64,000 nt of DNA from Candidatus Woesearchaeota archaeon (GCA_016203225.1 JACQNC010000009.1:62001-126000); one strand, 5' to 3'; numbered from the stretch's first letter, positions 44,896-55,136 are shown. Notes: a model not told the origin generated them from the letters alone. Translations and numbers: made by a program.

Positions 44896-46677
44896 CTATT
44901 CCTCCAGTTTAGGAATTTGTTCGATCAGGCGTGCGAGTGCCAGTTGGCGGATCGCCTTGCGCTGTTCCTCGGTGAGTTTGTCGCGTTGCGTCATGGCCAA
45001 GAGTTCGCTCTCGAGCTTGCGGAATTCGATCTCGAACGCGACCGGGTCGACGCCTTTCTTCGTCTCGCCGACCGTGTCGTCCAGGACGTCGTAGCTTGCC
45101 TGCGCTACGTTCGGGAGCGCAGCTTCTGCGGCGTTGAATTTCGCGTCGTCGAAACTCTTGCCGTTCCAGCCGAGCCGGGCAGCGAGAGATTTGTAGGATT
45201 CGTCCGTCTGCGTGAGCTTGCTGAACTTCTCGCGCGCGGGCGCGTACTTGCCGGCGAACACGCTGTTCAGGACCTGGTCTTCGAGGCTGCCCTCATCTAC
45301 AGGGATGACGGCTCCTGCGTCAGGTTTGTGAATAGGTTTGGCTTTCTTGTCGCAGCCGTCCTTCGTCATGACATATATGCCGAGCGCAGCGGCTGCAATT
45401 AGGCCGATTCCTGCGACCATTTTGCCGCAACCAGCCTCGGAGAACCAACTGTGAGGCATCGAAGGATGTTGGGAACCTTGGTGCTGTGTCTGTGCCACAC
45501 CAGTCGAAGGCTCGACGGGGGTTCCAGGAGAAGCCGGAGCGGAATGCACGGGTTCAGCAGGTGCGTCTTTGGATTCGACCGCAGGAGTTCCAGCACCTCC
45601 TGTTTCCTGCGCAGGGGCTCCCGTGCTCAAATCGATCGGGTCACTGTCCGTTGCCGCGGTTTGAGGCATCTTAGGAGCTTCAGTCTTGGGCGTAACGTCG
45701 AGATACAGTGCGTATGCTTTCATCTCGTCGTCTGTGAGTGTGATGCCCGCGATGTTCGCGAGACCGCTGATCTTCGCGGCGGCGAAGTCGCGCGCGACGA
45801 CCGCGTCTGCTTTGTAGAAGTCCCTCATCTCAGGACTGTCGAGTAATGGCAGGACTACCTTTTCGTAGAATGGACCCTTGCGTTGCGCAGGATCCTCGTG
45901 GAATCCGGGCGCGCCCGGTTGTCCGAGAGCTTCTGCGGCTGTCGCGAGGGATTGTTCGAGTGGCTCAAGCTTTGCGCGGTATGTTACGAGCGCGTCTTTG
46001 GAATCTTCAGGTAAGATGGCATTTAAGATGTCATCGACCTGCGTCGTGGTGTTCTCGGATCCAACACGCTGCTCTAGACCTTGAGCTGCTTGTGCGACCA
46101 CTTCAGGGACCGTGACCGGTTCAGGATGAGTTATCACGCGGGCTGCGGAGATGTACGGGATGAGGTTGGTCTCGCTCTCGCCTGTTACGAATGCTTTTGC
46201 CGCCTGATAGAATGTCTGGCAGGCGGGCTGCGTGTGTGCGGGGTCCGCTTTGAGGACGCTTTTGTACTCCGGACTCTGCGCGAACTTGTCCATGAATAGC
46301 TTTTTGAGCTCTTCCTTGGCGGCTTGCGGAGCGGCGTCTGCCAGCTCGCGGATCTTCTGTAGCTCTGCGAAGTTGGTTTCACCGAATGCGCGTGCGAGTG
46401 TCGCGTCGATGCCTTCGACCATTGCATGCTCTCGGGCCTTGTCGCACTCATTTCCTTTGATGGTCATGAACGTGCTCTTGGCTAGGTTTTCGCCGAGCTT
46501 GGTGAGCATAGTTTGGTAGAATGGGCTGCGTTCGAATTCTCCGAAGATCGTCTCGAGCTGCAGTTCCATCTGCGCGCGCGGCATGCCGTAGAGGCCTTTC
46601 ACACGAGGAGCATAGGTATGATTGAATTCTGCATGGAGTGATTTGATACTGGGTTCCTGTTTCTGCGGGTCTGTCAT
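44896..46677 (-). CDS. Large helical single-pass membrane protein
   Basis: MTDPQKQEPSIKSLHAEFNHTYAPRVKGL...; TM GKMVAGIGLIAAAALGIYVM; TATA CTTTATATAG near 46786. Confidence 0.75.
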   Translation of the reverse strand: MTDPQKQEPSIKSLHAEFNHTYAPRVKGLYGMPRAQMELQLETIFGEFERSPFYQTMLTKLGENLAKSTFMTIKGNECDKAREHAMVEGIDATLARAFGETNFAELQKIRELADAAPQAAKEELKKLFMDKFAQSPEYKSVLKADPAHTQPACQTFYQAAKAFVTGESETNLIPYISAARVITHPEPVTVPEVVAQAAQGLEQRVGSENTTTQVDDILNAILPEDSKDALVTYRAKLEPLEQSLATAAEALGQPGAPGFHEDPAQRKGPFYEKVVLPLLDSPEMRDFYKADAVVARDFAAAKISGLANIAGITLTDDEMKAYALYLDVTPKTEAPKMPQTAATDSDPIDLSTGAPAQETGGAGTPAVESKDAPAEPVHSAPASPGTPVEPSTGVAQTQHQGSQHPSMPHSWFSEAGCGKMVAGIGLIAAAALGIYVMTKDGCDKKAKPIHKPDAGAVIPVDEGSLEDQVLNSVFAGKYAPAREKFSKLTQTDESYKSLAARLGWNGKSFDDAKFNAAEAALPNVAQASYDVLDDTVGETKKGVDPVAFEIEFRKLESELLAMTQRDKLTEEQRKAIRQLALARLIEQIPKLEE

Positions 46678-47012
46678 GCGGGTTGCTCCGTGTTTTTGCT
46701 TATGATCCAACGAGTCATTCGACTCGCCCAACCCCCTTTTCATCAGAAAGCACTGATTAGTATCAGGAGTGCGGATACCCCTATATAAAGCTTTCCTTTT
46801 TGTTGCTATCAAACAGTAGCAAAAATGTCAAGTTCGTCACCGGGTTGGCACAGGCACCCAACGCTCGTTGCAAGACAGTCTCGTCAGACAACATTCCTTC
46901 ACCCGCCGATGCTCCACCTCAGTTGCTCCCAAGCACGATGGTCGTCCGTTCGTAGCATACGTTTATGTGAAATCCACAGCCTATTTATACGGGCTACAGA
47001 CGGGACAGGACC

Positions 47013-48131
47013 ATGCGGATTTCAATTATCGGCGCGGGTCCGGCAGGTAGCTATGCTGCTTCCTTGCTCGCGAAGCAGGGCCACGAGGTCCACGTCTTCG
47101 AGGACCACGATGAGATCGGCGTTCCTGTACAATGCACCGGCATCGTCACGGGCGCGTTGTGGGACTTGATCCCGAAAGAGCCGTCGATAATCCGCACGGA
47201 ATTGACGAGCGTCAAGGTGCACGGCCCGTCGCAGCACGCGGAAGTCAGACTGCACGAGTACGTCCTCGACCGCGCCGGGCTCGACAAACACATCGCGAAA
47301 CTGGCGAGGCAGGCCGGCGCGAAATTCCATCTTGGCCACAGATTTATCGGATTCGGAAAAAATACTGTCAAGGTCCGCCACAACGGCAAGGAGCGCGAAT
47401 TCCCGACGGACATCACTATCGGCGCCGATGGCCCTAACAGCGAGGTCGCGAAAGCCGCGGGCATCTGGGCACAGAGGCAGGTTTGGGGCGGCGTTCAGGC
47501 CACCATCAGAGGTGACTACGATCCGCACAGGTTCGAGGTGTTCTTCAACAGGGATTTCGACCGGTTCTTCGCGTGGGTCGTGCCCGAGAGCGCGACGATC
47601 GCTCGCATCGGAATCGCGTCCCAGAAGAAAGCCCGGGAGATGTTCGAGCGCATCACGCAGCGCTATCCGGGCAAGTTCGTCGGCTGGCAGTCCGGTCCTA
47701 TTCCTATCTATGAGAAGCGCATCCCGGTTCAGAACAAGGAACGGACCGTATTCCTTGTGGGTGACGCGGCAGGCTTGGTGAAAGCGACGACCGGCGGCGG
47801 AATCATAACGGGGATGGTGTCAAGCAGGATCCTCGCGGACTGCATCGTAAAGAAGAAGGACTACGCGAAAGCGCTCAAGCCCCTGCGCAAGGACCTCGCG
47901 CTGCACCGGCTCATCCGGCGCATGCTCAACACGTTCACCGACCGCGACTACGATCGCATGATCCGTTGCCTCGCTAATCCGCGCCTGCAGGCAGTATTAT
48001 ACAATCATCACCGCGACTTCCCGAGCAAGTTCCTCCTGAAGGCGATTCTCGTCGAGCCGCGCCTGCTCATCTTCGGGCAAAACTTTATAAAGCAACTGCG
48101 GCTGCCGGCCGATGGGGTCTCCTATGCCTGA
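47013..48131 (+). CDS. Geranylgeranyl reductase family flavoprotein
   Basis: ISIIGAGPAGSYAASLLAKQGHEVHVFE, PVQCTGIV, VFLVGDAAGLVKATTGGGI. Confidence 0.93.
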   Translation: MRISIIGAGPAGSYAASLLAKQGHEVHVFEDHDEIGVPVQCTGIVTGALWDLIPKEPSIIRTELTSVKVHGPSQHAEVRLHEYVLDRAGLDKHIAKLARQAGAKFHLGHRFIGFGKNTVKVRHNGKEREFPTDITIGADGPNSEVAKAAGIWAQRQVWGGVQATIRGDYDPHRFEVFFNRDFDRFFAWVVPESATIARIGIASQKKAREMFERITQRYPGKFVGWQSGPIPIYEKRIPVQNKERTVFLVGDAAGLVKATTGGGIITGMVSSRILADCIVKKKDYAKALKPLRKDLALHRLIRRMLNTFTDRDYDRMIRCLANPRLQAVLYNHHRDFPSKFLLKAILVEPRLLIFGQNFIKQLRLPADGVSYA

Positions 48132-51100
48132 TGATGACATCTCTTTCGATCTTCTGAAGTTCTTCAAGCGTTCGAAGAAAGAGACCGTCGAACAGCTCAA
48201 ACAGGACGACAAGCAGGTCCACCAGGAGATTAAACAAGAGCAACAGAAAGTCGCCGAGCTCAAGAAAGAGGATGTCAAGGTCGAACGAGATATCAAGGCG
48301 GAGCAGGCGAAACCTGAGGGGTCGCTAGACCTCACAAAGACCTTCGGCACGGTCAAGAGGCTTTTCACTCCGCAATCAGGCGGCGAATCCGGGATCGATC
48401 TGAAGTCTGTCGGAGCTTTCCTCTGGAAGTATCGCGTCGTCTGGCTCGTGCTCATCCCGCTCGTCCTGAGTTTCATGATCCGCGTTCAGTCATCTACCAT
48501 CCCGATCGCAGATGACTACGGCCGTGACAACGTGTTCCGCTTCATCCGAGAGGACCTCCAGCGCGCGTACGATGTCCAGTACCCGAATCTTCCGCAACAG
48601 AACAAGGAGCGTCTCGTGAACGAGGAGTTCCAGAAGGCGATACAGCAACCGACCTACACCATCAAGACAGGCGATCTGCGCGGCCAGAGTTTCGGCATCG
48701 CGCAGCAGGTCCAGCAGGCCTCTGACCAGTTCCGTTCTTTTTTCCAGTACGAAGCGAATGGCGCGAGTTATATGTACATGCCGGACATCGATCCGTACAC
48801 GTATCTAAGATACGCGCGCAACTATCTGGAGAAAGGTGACGTGGCGGACGAACGCAGGGATGGCTTCGCGGTTGACAATCATATGGTCGCTCCCTTGGGA
48901 AACAACATAGACCGCTCAATCCACCCGTACGTGCTAGCATGGATCTACAAGATAATGAGCGTCTTCAACGGCAAGATCACGCTTATGCAGGCGGCTAGCT
49001 ACTTTCCATTGATCCTGATCGCGTTGAGCGTCATCCCTGTGTTCTTCGTGGCGCGGAGGTTCGGCGGCGACACCGCCGCGTTCTTCGCGGCGTTGGTGTT
49101 CGCGGTCAACGGCACGCTGCTCGCGCGCACGAACTGGGGACATGCGGACACTGATGCGTACAATATCTTCTTCCCGCTCACCATCACCTGGTTCTATCTG
49201 GAGTCCCTCTTCGCGAAACGGGCTTGGTTGAAGGGCGTTCTGCTCTTCATCGCGGGCCTCGCGACCGGCCTGTTCGCATACGCGTGGGTAGGCTGGTGGT
49301 ACATCTTCGATTTCCTGTTGGCGTCATCTCTCGGTTATCTCGCATTCCTGATCGTGGCGCATCGCGCAGAGATAAAGCACGGATTCTCAGCATTCGTGCG
49401 CAAGCGCGAATTCATCGATCCTGCACTCGTGCTTGTCGGGTTCATCGCGGCGAGCGCCATCTTCGTGTCCTTGTTCGCCAGTTTCAGCACATTCATGAAC
49501 GCGCCTTTCGAGCCTATCGGTTTCGCGAGCATCAAGGATGCCGCGAAGGTCACGCTGTTCCCAAACGTGCTCACGACAGTCGCAGAGCTGAATTCAGCCT
49601 CGCTCGGCCAGGCGGTGCAGCAGATGGGTGTCGCGTTCGGCAAGCTTCCCTTCTTCCTCATCGCAGTCATAGGGCTCATTTTGCTCGTGCTGCCACGCGA
49701 GCGCACGTTGCGCGACCTCTGGCTGTTCCTGGCCGGGCTCGCGTGGTATATCATACTCCTGGGCCAGATAGACAGGTTCAGGCCGTTGATGATGCTCATA
49801 CTGTTCGCGATCCCTGTCTTCGCACTCATCGCCCGCGAGGCTTTGCGCAGGGGCCATTCGCAGGACATCAAGCTCGCGCTCTTCCTGACCATATGGTTCC
49901 TCGCGACGCTCTACTCCTCCACCAAAGGCATCCGGTTCGTCATGCTGCTGGTGCCCGCGTTCAGCATCGCGTTCGGCACGGGAATCGGCCGCTTGAGCCA
50001 GACGCTCTCGTCCTGGGCAGGCCGCGTGATAAACGTGAGTCCGCGCATCATCGCGGGCGTGGTGATCGCGGTCTTCGCGCTGCTGCTCTTCACGCCTGTG
50101 CAGAACGCGTTCGCGGCCGCGCGGCAGGATCTTCCGATCGTGAACGACGGATGGTACAACACGCTCACGGCCATAAAGGACGCGAGCCAGCCCACAGCGA
50201 TCATCACGAGTTGGTGGGACTTCGGCCATCACTTCAAGTATTTCTCGGACCGTCGCGTGACGTTCGACGGCGCATCGCAGAACAAGCCTATGGCGCACTG
50301 GGTCGGCAAGATCCTCCTCACGGACGATGAGGAGCTCGCTATCGGGCTCCTGCGCATGCTCGACTGCGGTTCATCCACGGCGTTCGACGCGCTCGATGCT
50401 GACGTGCAGGACGCGAGCGTCACCGCCGGTTATGTCTATGACACGGTCAAACTCGATGCCGTTGGCGCGCGGAGATATCTCGAGGAGCGCAACATCAGCG
50501 AGGCCACTGTCGACAGTTACCTGAAGCTCACGCATTGCGAACCTCCTGAGGCGTTCTTCATCGCTTCCGGTGACATGATCGGCAAGAGCGGCGTCTGGGG
50601 CCATTTCGGCAGCTGGGATTTCAACCGCGCAGACATCTGGGTGTTCGCTAGGAACATGCCGCGCGACGAGGGTATCGCTTTCATCTTAGAGAACAACAAT
50701 GTTTCGCGCGAGGAAGCGGCGCGTTTGTACGACGAGGTCACGTCGATAACGGATGAAGGTGAGGGGAATGCGTGGATTGCGCCCTGGCCTAGCTACAACG
50801 GCGACCTGTTCGGTTGTTCACGCAAGGAGAACGTTCTCGAATGCGCGAACGGCATAACGGTCGATCTCAATACTATGGATGCTACGATGAACTTCAACGG
50901 CGGGAGAACGAATCCGAAAGTCTTCGTCTATGCGACAGAGGAGGGTTACGCGAAGAAGGACTACGAGAGCAGCGCACCGTTCGGGCTGACGCTCGTGCCG
51001 GTCGACGGCGGTTTTTCTGTCCTGCTTGCGAATGAGGCGCAGAGCGCGAGTCTGTTCACCAAGATGTACTGGTTCCGCGGGCATGGCCTCTCATATCTCA

Positions 51101-51261
51101 AGCCGTTCACTGTCCAGCGTGACGCGAGCGGCCAGCTCATCTACACCTATCGGGTGGATTGGTCAGGGAATGAGACTATCATCAATCAGGACATGATCCC
51201 GAAGCTCGTGCCTGTCGAAATCTCCCTGAACGAAACCATTCCTGCTAACGAGACAGCATGA
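48112..51261 (+). CDS. aglB: Archaeal oligosaccharyltransferase AglB/STT3
   Basis: About 12 TMs, WGHADTDAYN, TSWWDFGHHFKYFSDRRVTFDGASQ (WWDxG). Confidence 0.93.
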   Translation: MGSPMPDDDISFDLLKFFKRSKKETVEQLKQDDKQVHQEIKQEQQKVAELKKEDVKVERDIKAEQAKPEGSLDLTKTFGTVKRLFTPQSGGESGIDLKSVGAFLWKYRVVWLVLIPLVLSFMIRVQSSTIPIADDYGRDNVFRFIREDLQRAYDVQYPNLPQQNKERLVNEEFQKAIQQPTYTIKTGDLRGQSFGIAQQVQQASDQFRSFFQYEANGASYMYMPDIDPYTYLRYARNYLEKGDVADERRDGFAVDNHMVAPLGNNIDRSIHPYVLAWIYKIMSVFNGKITLMQAASYFPLILIALSVIPVFFVARRFGGDTAAFFAALVFAVNGTLLARTNWGHADTDAYNIFFPLTITWFYLESLFAKRAWLKGVLLFIAGLATGLFAYAWVGWWYIFDFLLASSLGYLAFLIVAHRAEIKHGFSAFVRKREFIDPALVLVGFIAASAIFVSLFASFSTFMNAPFEPIGFASIKDAAKVTLFPNVLTTVAELNSASLGQAVQQMGVAFGKLPFFLIAVIGLILLVLPRERTLRDLWLFLAGLAWYIILLGQIDRFRPLMMLILFAIPVFALIAREALRRGHSQDIKLALFLTIWFLATLYSSTKGIRFVMLLVPAFSIAFGTGIGRLSQTLSSWAGRVINVSPRIIAGVVIAVFALLLFTPVQNAFAAARQDLPIVNDGWYNTLTAIKDASQPTAIITSWWDFGHHFKYFSDRRVTFDGASQNKPMAHWVGKILLTDDEELAIGLLRMLDCGSSTAFDALDADVQDASVTAGYVYDTVKLDAVGARRYLEERNISEATVDSYLKLTHCEPPEAFFIASGDMIGKSGVWGHFGSWDFNRADIWVFARNMPRDEGIAFILENNNVSREEAARLYDEVTSITDEGEGNAWIAPWPSYNGDLFGCSRKENVLECANGITVDLNTMDATMNFNGGRTNPKVFVYATEEGYAKKDYESSAPFGLTLVPVDGGFSVLLANEAQSASLFTKMYWFRGHGLSYLKPFTVQRDASGQLIYTYRVDWSGNETIINQDMIPKLVPVEISLNETIPANETA

Positions 51262-52187
51262 AGCCTGAACTCTCAATCATCATCCCGGCACGCAATGAGG
51301 AACAGAACGTCCCTTTGCTCTACACTGAAATAACTGAAGTCCTATCCGCGGCGAAACGCTCCTACGAGATCATATACATCGATGACGGGAGCACCGACAA
51401 GACGTTCGCGCAGATCAAGCAACTCTGCACGAAGGATAAGCGCGTGCGGGCCATCCGTTTCGCGAAGAACTTCAAGAAATCCGCTGCATACATGGCGGGT
51501 TTCGCTGCCGCACAGGGTTCCGTGATCATCACTATGGATGCGGACCTCCAGGACGATCCTGCGGAGATCCCGCGATTCCTCGAAGCTCTCAATGACTCGG
51601 ATCTGGTGATGGGGTGGAAGCATCCGCGGCTCGATCCTTGGTGGAAGACGATCCCGTCGAAGGTATTCAACCTGCTCAATCGGTGCTTGTTCAGACTCAG
51701 GCTGCACGACTACGATTGCGGGTTCAAGGCGATGCGCGCGCCTGCCGCTAAGGAGCTTAATCTTTATGGTGATCTATACAGGTACCTTCCAATCCTGGTC
51801 TCGCGGCTCGGCTATCGCGTGTCAGAGATCCCTGTCAAGCATCACCCTCGGAAGTTCGGGAGGAGCAAGTACGGGTTCAAGCGCATCTTCACCGGCGCGT
51901 TCGATCTCATAACGGTCAAGTTCCTAAGCGATTTCACCCAGCGCCCATTGCACCTGTTCGGAGGGACGGGTCTTGTCGCGCTAGGGCTCGGATTCCTGGC
52001 TGAGTTGTACGTGCTTTACTTCAGGCTCGTCGAAGGTGAGCTTTTCGTCGCCCATCTGCCGATGCTTCTGCTCGGCATCCTCCTGCTTGTTCTCGGGGTG
52101 CAGCTCTTCAGTCTCGGTCTGCTCGGCGAGCTCGTGAGCGCATCGCGGAACGTTCAGCGATACAGGATCGCCGAGACGCTCAACTGA
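51258..52187 (+). CDS. GT2 glycosyltransferase, two C-terminal TMs (dolichyl/undecaprenyl-phosphate type)
   Basis: LSIIIPARNEEQNVPLL, IYIDDGSTDKT, MDADLQDDPAEIP. Confidence 0.92.
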   Translation: MKPELSIIIPARNEEQNVPLLYTEITEVLSAAKRSYEIIYIDDGSTDKTFAQIKQLCTKDKRVRAIRFAKNFKKSAAYMAGFAAAQGSVIITMDADLQDDPAEIPRFLEALNDSDLVMGWKHPRLDPWWKTIPSKVFNLLNRCLFRLRLHDYDCGFKAMRAPAAKELNLYGDLYRYLPILVSRLGYRVSEIPVKHHPRKFGRSKYGFKRIFTGAFDLITVKFLSDFTQRPLHLFGGTGLVALGLGFLAELYVLYFRLVEGELFVAHLPMLLLGILLLVLGVQLFSLGLLGELVSASRNVQRYRIAETLN

Positions 52188-52188
52188 C

Positions 52189-53523
52189 ATGGATCTCAAG
52201 ACAGCGATCACCACGCGGCGTAGCGTACGCCGATTCAAGGACAAACCGGTCTCGATGGATCTTATCCGCAAACTGGTCGAGTCTGCCACCTACGCGCCCA
52301 CTAACTGCAACCAACAACTGTGGAAGTTCGTCGCGGTCACGGATCCTGGCCTGAAGGAACGGCTGGTGAAGGAAGCGTTCTCCTCGACTATAGTGCGCCG
52401 GGCGCCAGTCGTCCTCGTCGCGTGTTACGATGGTTGGAGCTACAAGGAAGCCATCCAAGGCGCGAGCTTCGCTGCCCAGAACCTGCTTCTCGAAGCCACC
52501 GCTCTCGGCCTCGGCGTGCTCTCCATGAACTCGTTCGGCAACGAGGAAGTGATCAAGCGCATGCTCGACATCCCTGACGGTTACGTGATCAACTGTTTCA
52601 TCCTGGTGGGTTATCCGGATGAGGTCTACAAGACGACGCCTGTCGTGTCGCGCAGGCCGGTCGATGAGGTCCTTTCGATCAACAAGTTCGGAATGCGGCA
52701 CGCCACGCACCGCTCTTACGATTCCCGCAGATGGACCGTCCCTGATCTGGTAGATTTCCAGAGATATTACTGCCGTAAGACTTTCCTGGGCAAGCGCATG
52801 GACGTGATGGATGATCTCGAACGCGAGCTAGTCAAGCGAGTTCTCCAGGATCTGCAAGGTAAGGCAGTACTCGACCTGTTTTCCTATGACGGAGCATATC
52901 TCGATCTGTTCCCTAAGGCTGAGCTCACGAGCGTCAATCTTGATCCCGAGACGGAGCGTTATGTGGCTGCGGCTGCCAAGGATGCGAGCATCAAAGGCAT
53001 CGAGTTCGAGCAGTATGATGGGATTGCGGGTTCGTATGATGCTGCGACGATGATGCTCAAGGCAGAACGCCTGCCGCCAGAGTTGCGCAAGGGGAGTTTC
53101 AGTCTCGCGCACGAACACCTGAAACAAGGCGGAACGTTCGTGATCGTCTCGCGCGTGCCGAACCTGTTCTTCACGCTGTTCTATCGGCTTATCATCGGCA
53201 TGTTCGGCGACGACGTGCGACGCACGGGCATCTACGCATTCTGGGGCCCGTACAGACCTGTGCGCGCAGCCATGCTGCGCCGCGAGCTGCGGAGCGCGGG
53301 CTTCATCATCCAGTCATCGCGTAAGCACTTCATCATCCCCGCATTCTTCAACCAGGCCCTGCAGATGTTCATCCAGTTCAGGAAGTCAGGCGGCAGCAGT
53401 TACCTGCATCGCGACAAGCACGTGAACATCCTTACGCGCATCCTTGAGGGCATTATCGGGCTCCAAGGCTTGCGCGCGCTGCCTTTCGGCTCGGTCGTGG
53501 TGTTGCGCGCGAGGAAGCCGTGA
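52189..53523 (+). CDS. Nitroreductase-like domain fused to SAM-dependent methyltransferase-like domain
   Basis: N-term ITTRRSVRRFKDKPVSMDLIRKLVESATYAPTNCNQQLWKFVAV; C-term VLDLFSYDGAYLDLFPKAELTSVNLDPETERYVAAA. Confidence 0.82.
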   Translation: MDLKTAITTRRSVRRFKDKPVSMDLIRKLVESATYAPTNCNQQLWKFVAVTDPGLKERLVKEAFSSTIVRRAPVVLVACYDGWSYKEAIQGASFAAQNLLLEATALGLGVLSMNSFGNEEVIKRMLDIPDGYVINCFILVGYPDEVYKTTPVVSRRPVDEVLSINKFGMRHATHRSYDSRRWTVPDLVDFQRYYCRKTFLGKRMDVMDDLERELVKRVLQDLQGKAVLDLFSYDGAYLDLFPKAELTSVNLDPETERYVAAAAKDASIKGIEFEQYDGIAGSYDAATMMLKAERLPPELRKGSFSLAHEHLKQGGTFVIVSRVPNLFFTLFYRLIIGMFGDDVRRTGIYAFWGPYRPVRAAMLRRELRSAGFIIQSSRKHFIIPAFFNQALQMFIQFRKSGGSSYLHRDKHVNILTRILEGIIGLQGLRALPFGSVVVLRARKP

Positions 53524-55136
53524 AGCATCAGGACATCCTCGCGGACTGCGTGATCAGCCAAGCGCCGCGTTTGCTGACCTCGCTCGATAGGAACATCACA
53601 TCCAATACCTATGGCTGCTTCGACAGGACTTACTGGCAGTACAAGACGGTGGACTTCCCTGGCGCTCGGTCGCAGGAAGCCGCGCTCACACTCGCGTTGC
53701 TATACACGTCGAAGACGAAGCCGAATCCATATCACGGGAACGAGCTCGTCAAAGAATGGATCCGCGCCGCGCTCGAATTCTGGTGCGCGATCCAGGAACG
53801 CGGCACGTTCAACGAGTGGTATCCGCACGAGCGCAGTTTCGTCGCTACGGCATTCACGACCTACGCCATTTCCGAGACGCTCCTGGTGCTGCCTGAACTG
53901 AGGACGCCGCGTCTGCTAGCGTGCCTCAAGGCATCTGGTGACTGGCTGCTACGTCACGACGAACGCCGCGTGTTCAATCAGGAATCCGGCTGCGTGGCTG
54001 CATTGTACAACCTGTTCCTGCTAACAGACGATACCCGTTACCGTCAGGGTGCAGAACGCAAGGTTGGATTCATCGTCGGACACCAGAACGAGGAAGGTTG
54101 GTGGTACGAGTACGAAGGTCCTGATATCGGTTATCTCTCGCTCATGATCGATTATCTCTCTAAGTATTACAAGAAATCAGGGGATGTCCGTGTCCGTGAT
54201 GCGCTGAAGCGCGCGATACGGTTCATCTCGTTCTTCGTGCATCCTGATGGCACCGCTGGAGGCGAGTATGCGAGCAGGAACACGGAATATCTCATCCCCG
54301 GGGGGTTCTTCCGCATGGCTCGGGAGTCGGAGGACGCGGCGGCTATCGCCCGAAGCATCACAGAGAACATCGCGAAAGGTCAAGGCATCTTTCCTGCTAC
54401 GCTCGATGACCGGTATCTTACCTATATCTCATACAACTGGCTCCAAGCCGCGCTCGAGCCCGCACCATCCGCTGCAGGCAGGTTGCCCTGCAACATCGGT
54501 GAGGTGAGTGCTGAATTTCCTGCAGCGGGCATCGCGGTGCGCGGCACACCCGCATTCTATCTCATCGCCAATGGGAAGAAGGGCGGTGCATTCATGCTGT
54601 TCTCTAAGAAGGCCAAGCTCAAGATGGTAGAGACGGGGATCGTTCTTCTCACAAGAAACGGTCCCTATTCAAATGGACGGATTTCCGCAGGGAATGCGCT
54701 TAGCATCGAAGGTGATACTGTCAGGGTAGATGCGAAGTTCTTCAGAGTTACGAGCCATCGCATGGATTCCAGGAAACTCCTCGCGATCAGGGCATTCCAG
54801 AACACGCTCGGCAGGAGCGAGACGCTCGCGCGACTGGTCAAATCGAAGCTCCGCGACATGCTCATCTCGAAGCGCACGGAAGGGGTTGGACAGTTGAAGC
54901 GCGAGATCACTATAGGCGACAGCGTGCGCATCGTGGATACGGTCACGCTCGTTCCGGGCACCTCTGAAGTAGTTCTCAACAGTAAGTTCGCTGAGCTATA
55001 CGTGCCGAGCTCGCAGTATTTCCAGACGCCAGAATTGCAGAACGAGCGCATCCGTATCCCGGTGACCGGCAAGGATATCACGATCGTTCGTTCGATAGGC
55101 TCAGACGGCCGCGTCACGGTCACTGATAATCGATGA
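53520..55136 (+). CDS. Predicted alpha/alpha-toroid protein (heparinase/lyase- or C5-epimerase-like), unassigned
   Basis: Helical repeat pattern (TYGCFDRTYWQYKTVDFPGARSQEAALTLALLY...NEEGWWYEYEGPDIGYLSLMIDYLSKYY) plus beta-rich C-terminus. Confidence 0.6.
   Translation: MKHQDILADCVISQAPRLLTSLDRNITSNTYGCFDRTYWQYKTVDFPGARSQEAALTLALLYTSKTKPNPYHGNELVKEWIRAALEFWCAIQERGTFNEWYPHERSFVATAFTTYAISETLLVLPELRTPRLLACLKASGDWLLRHDERRVFNQESGCVAALYNLFLLTDDTRYRQGAERKVGFIVGHQNEEGWWYEYEGPDIGYLSLMIDYLSKYYKKSGDVRVRDALKRAIRFISFFVHPDGTAGGEYASRNTEYLIPGGFFRMARESEDAAAIARSITENIAKGQGIFPATLDDRYLTYISYNWLQAALEPAPSAAGRLPCNIGEVSAEFPAAGIAVRGTPAFYLIANGKKGGAFMLFSKKAKLKMVETGIVLLTRNGPYSNGRISAGNALSIEGDTVRVDAKFFRVTSHRMDSRKLLAIRAFQNTLGRSETLARLVKSKLRDMLISKRTEGVGQLKREITIGDSVRIVDTVTLVPGTSEVVLNSKFAELYVPSSQYFQTPELQNERIRIPVTGKDITIVRSIGSDGRVTVTDNR

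Noticed and set aside
47475-47492. Additional hit to the repeat core (GAGGCAGGTTTGGGGCG)
   Set aside because: Lies in frame within the geranylgeranyl reductase gene (RQVWGGVQ) with no flanking conserved blocks; chance match.
49224-50330. 368-aa plus ORF inside aglB
   Set aside because: Out-of-frame Arg/His-rich ORF within a strongly supported AglB coding region.
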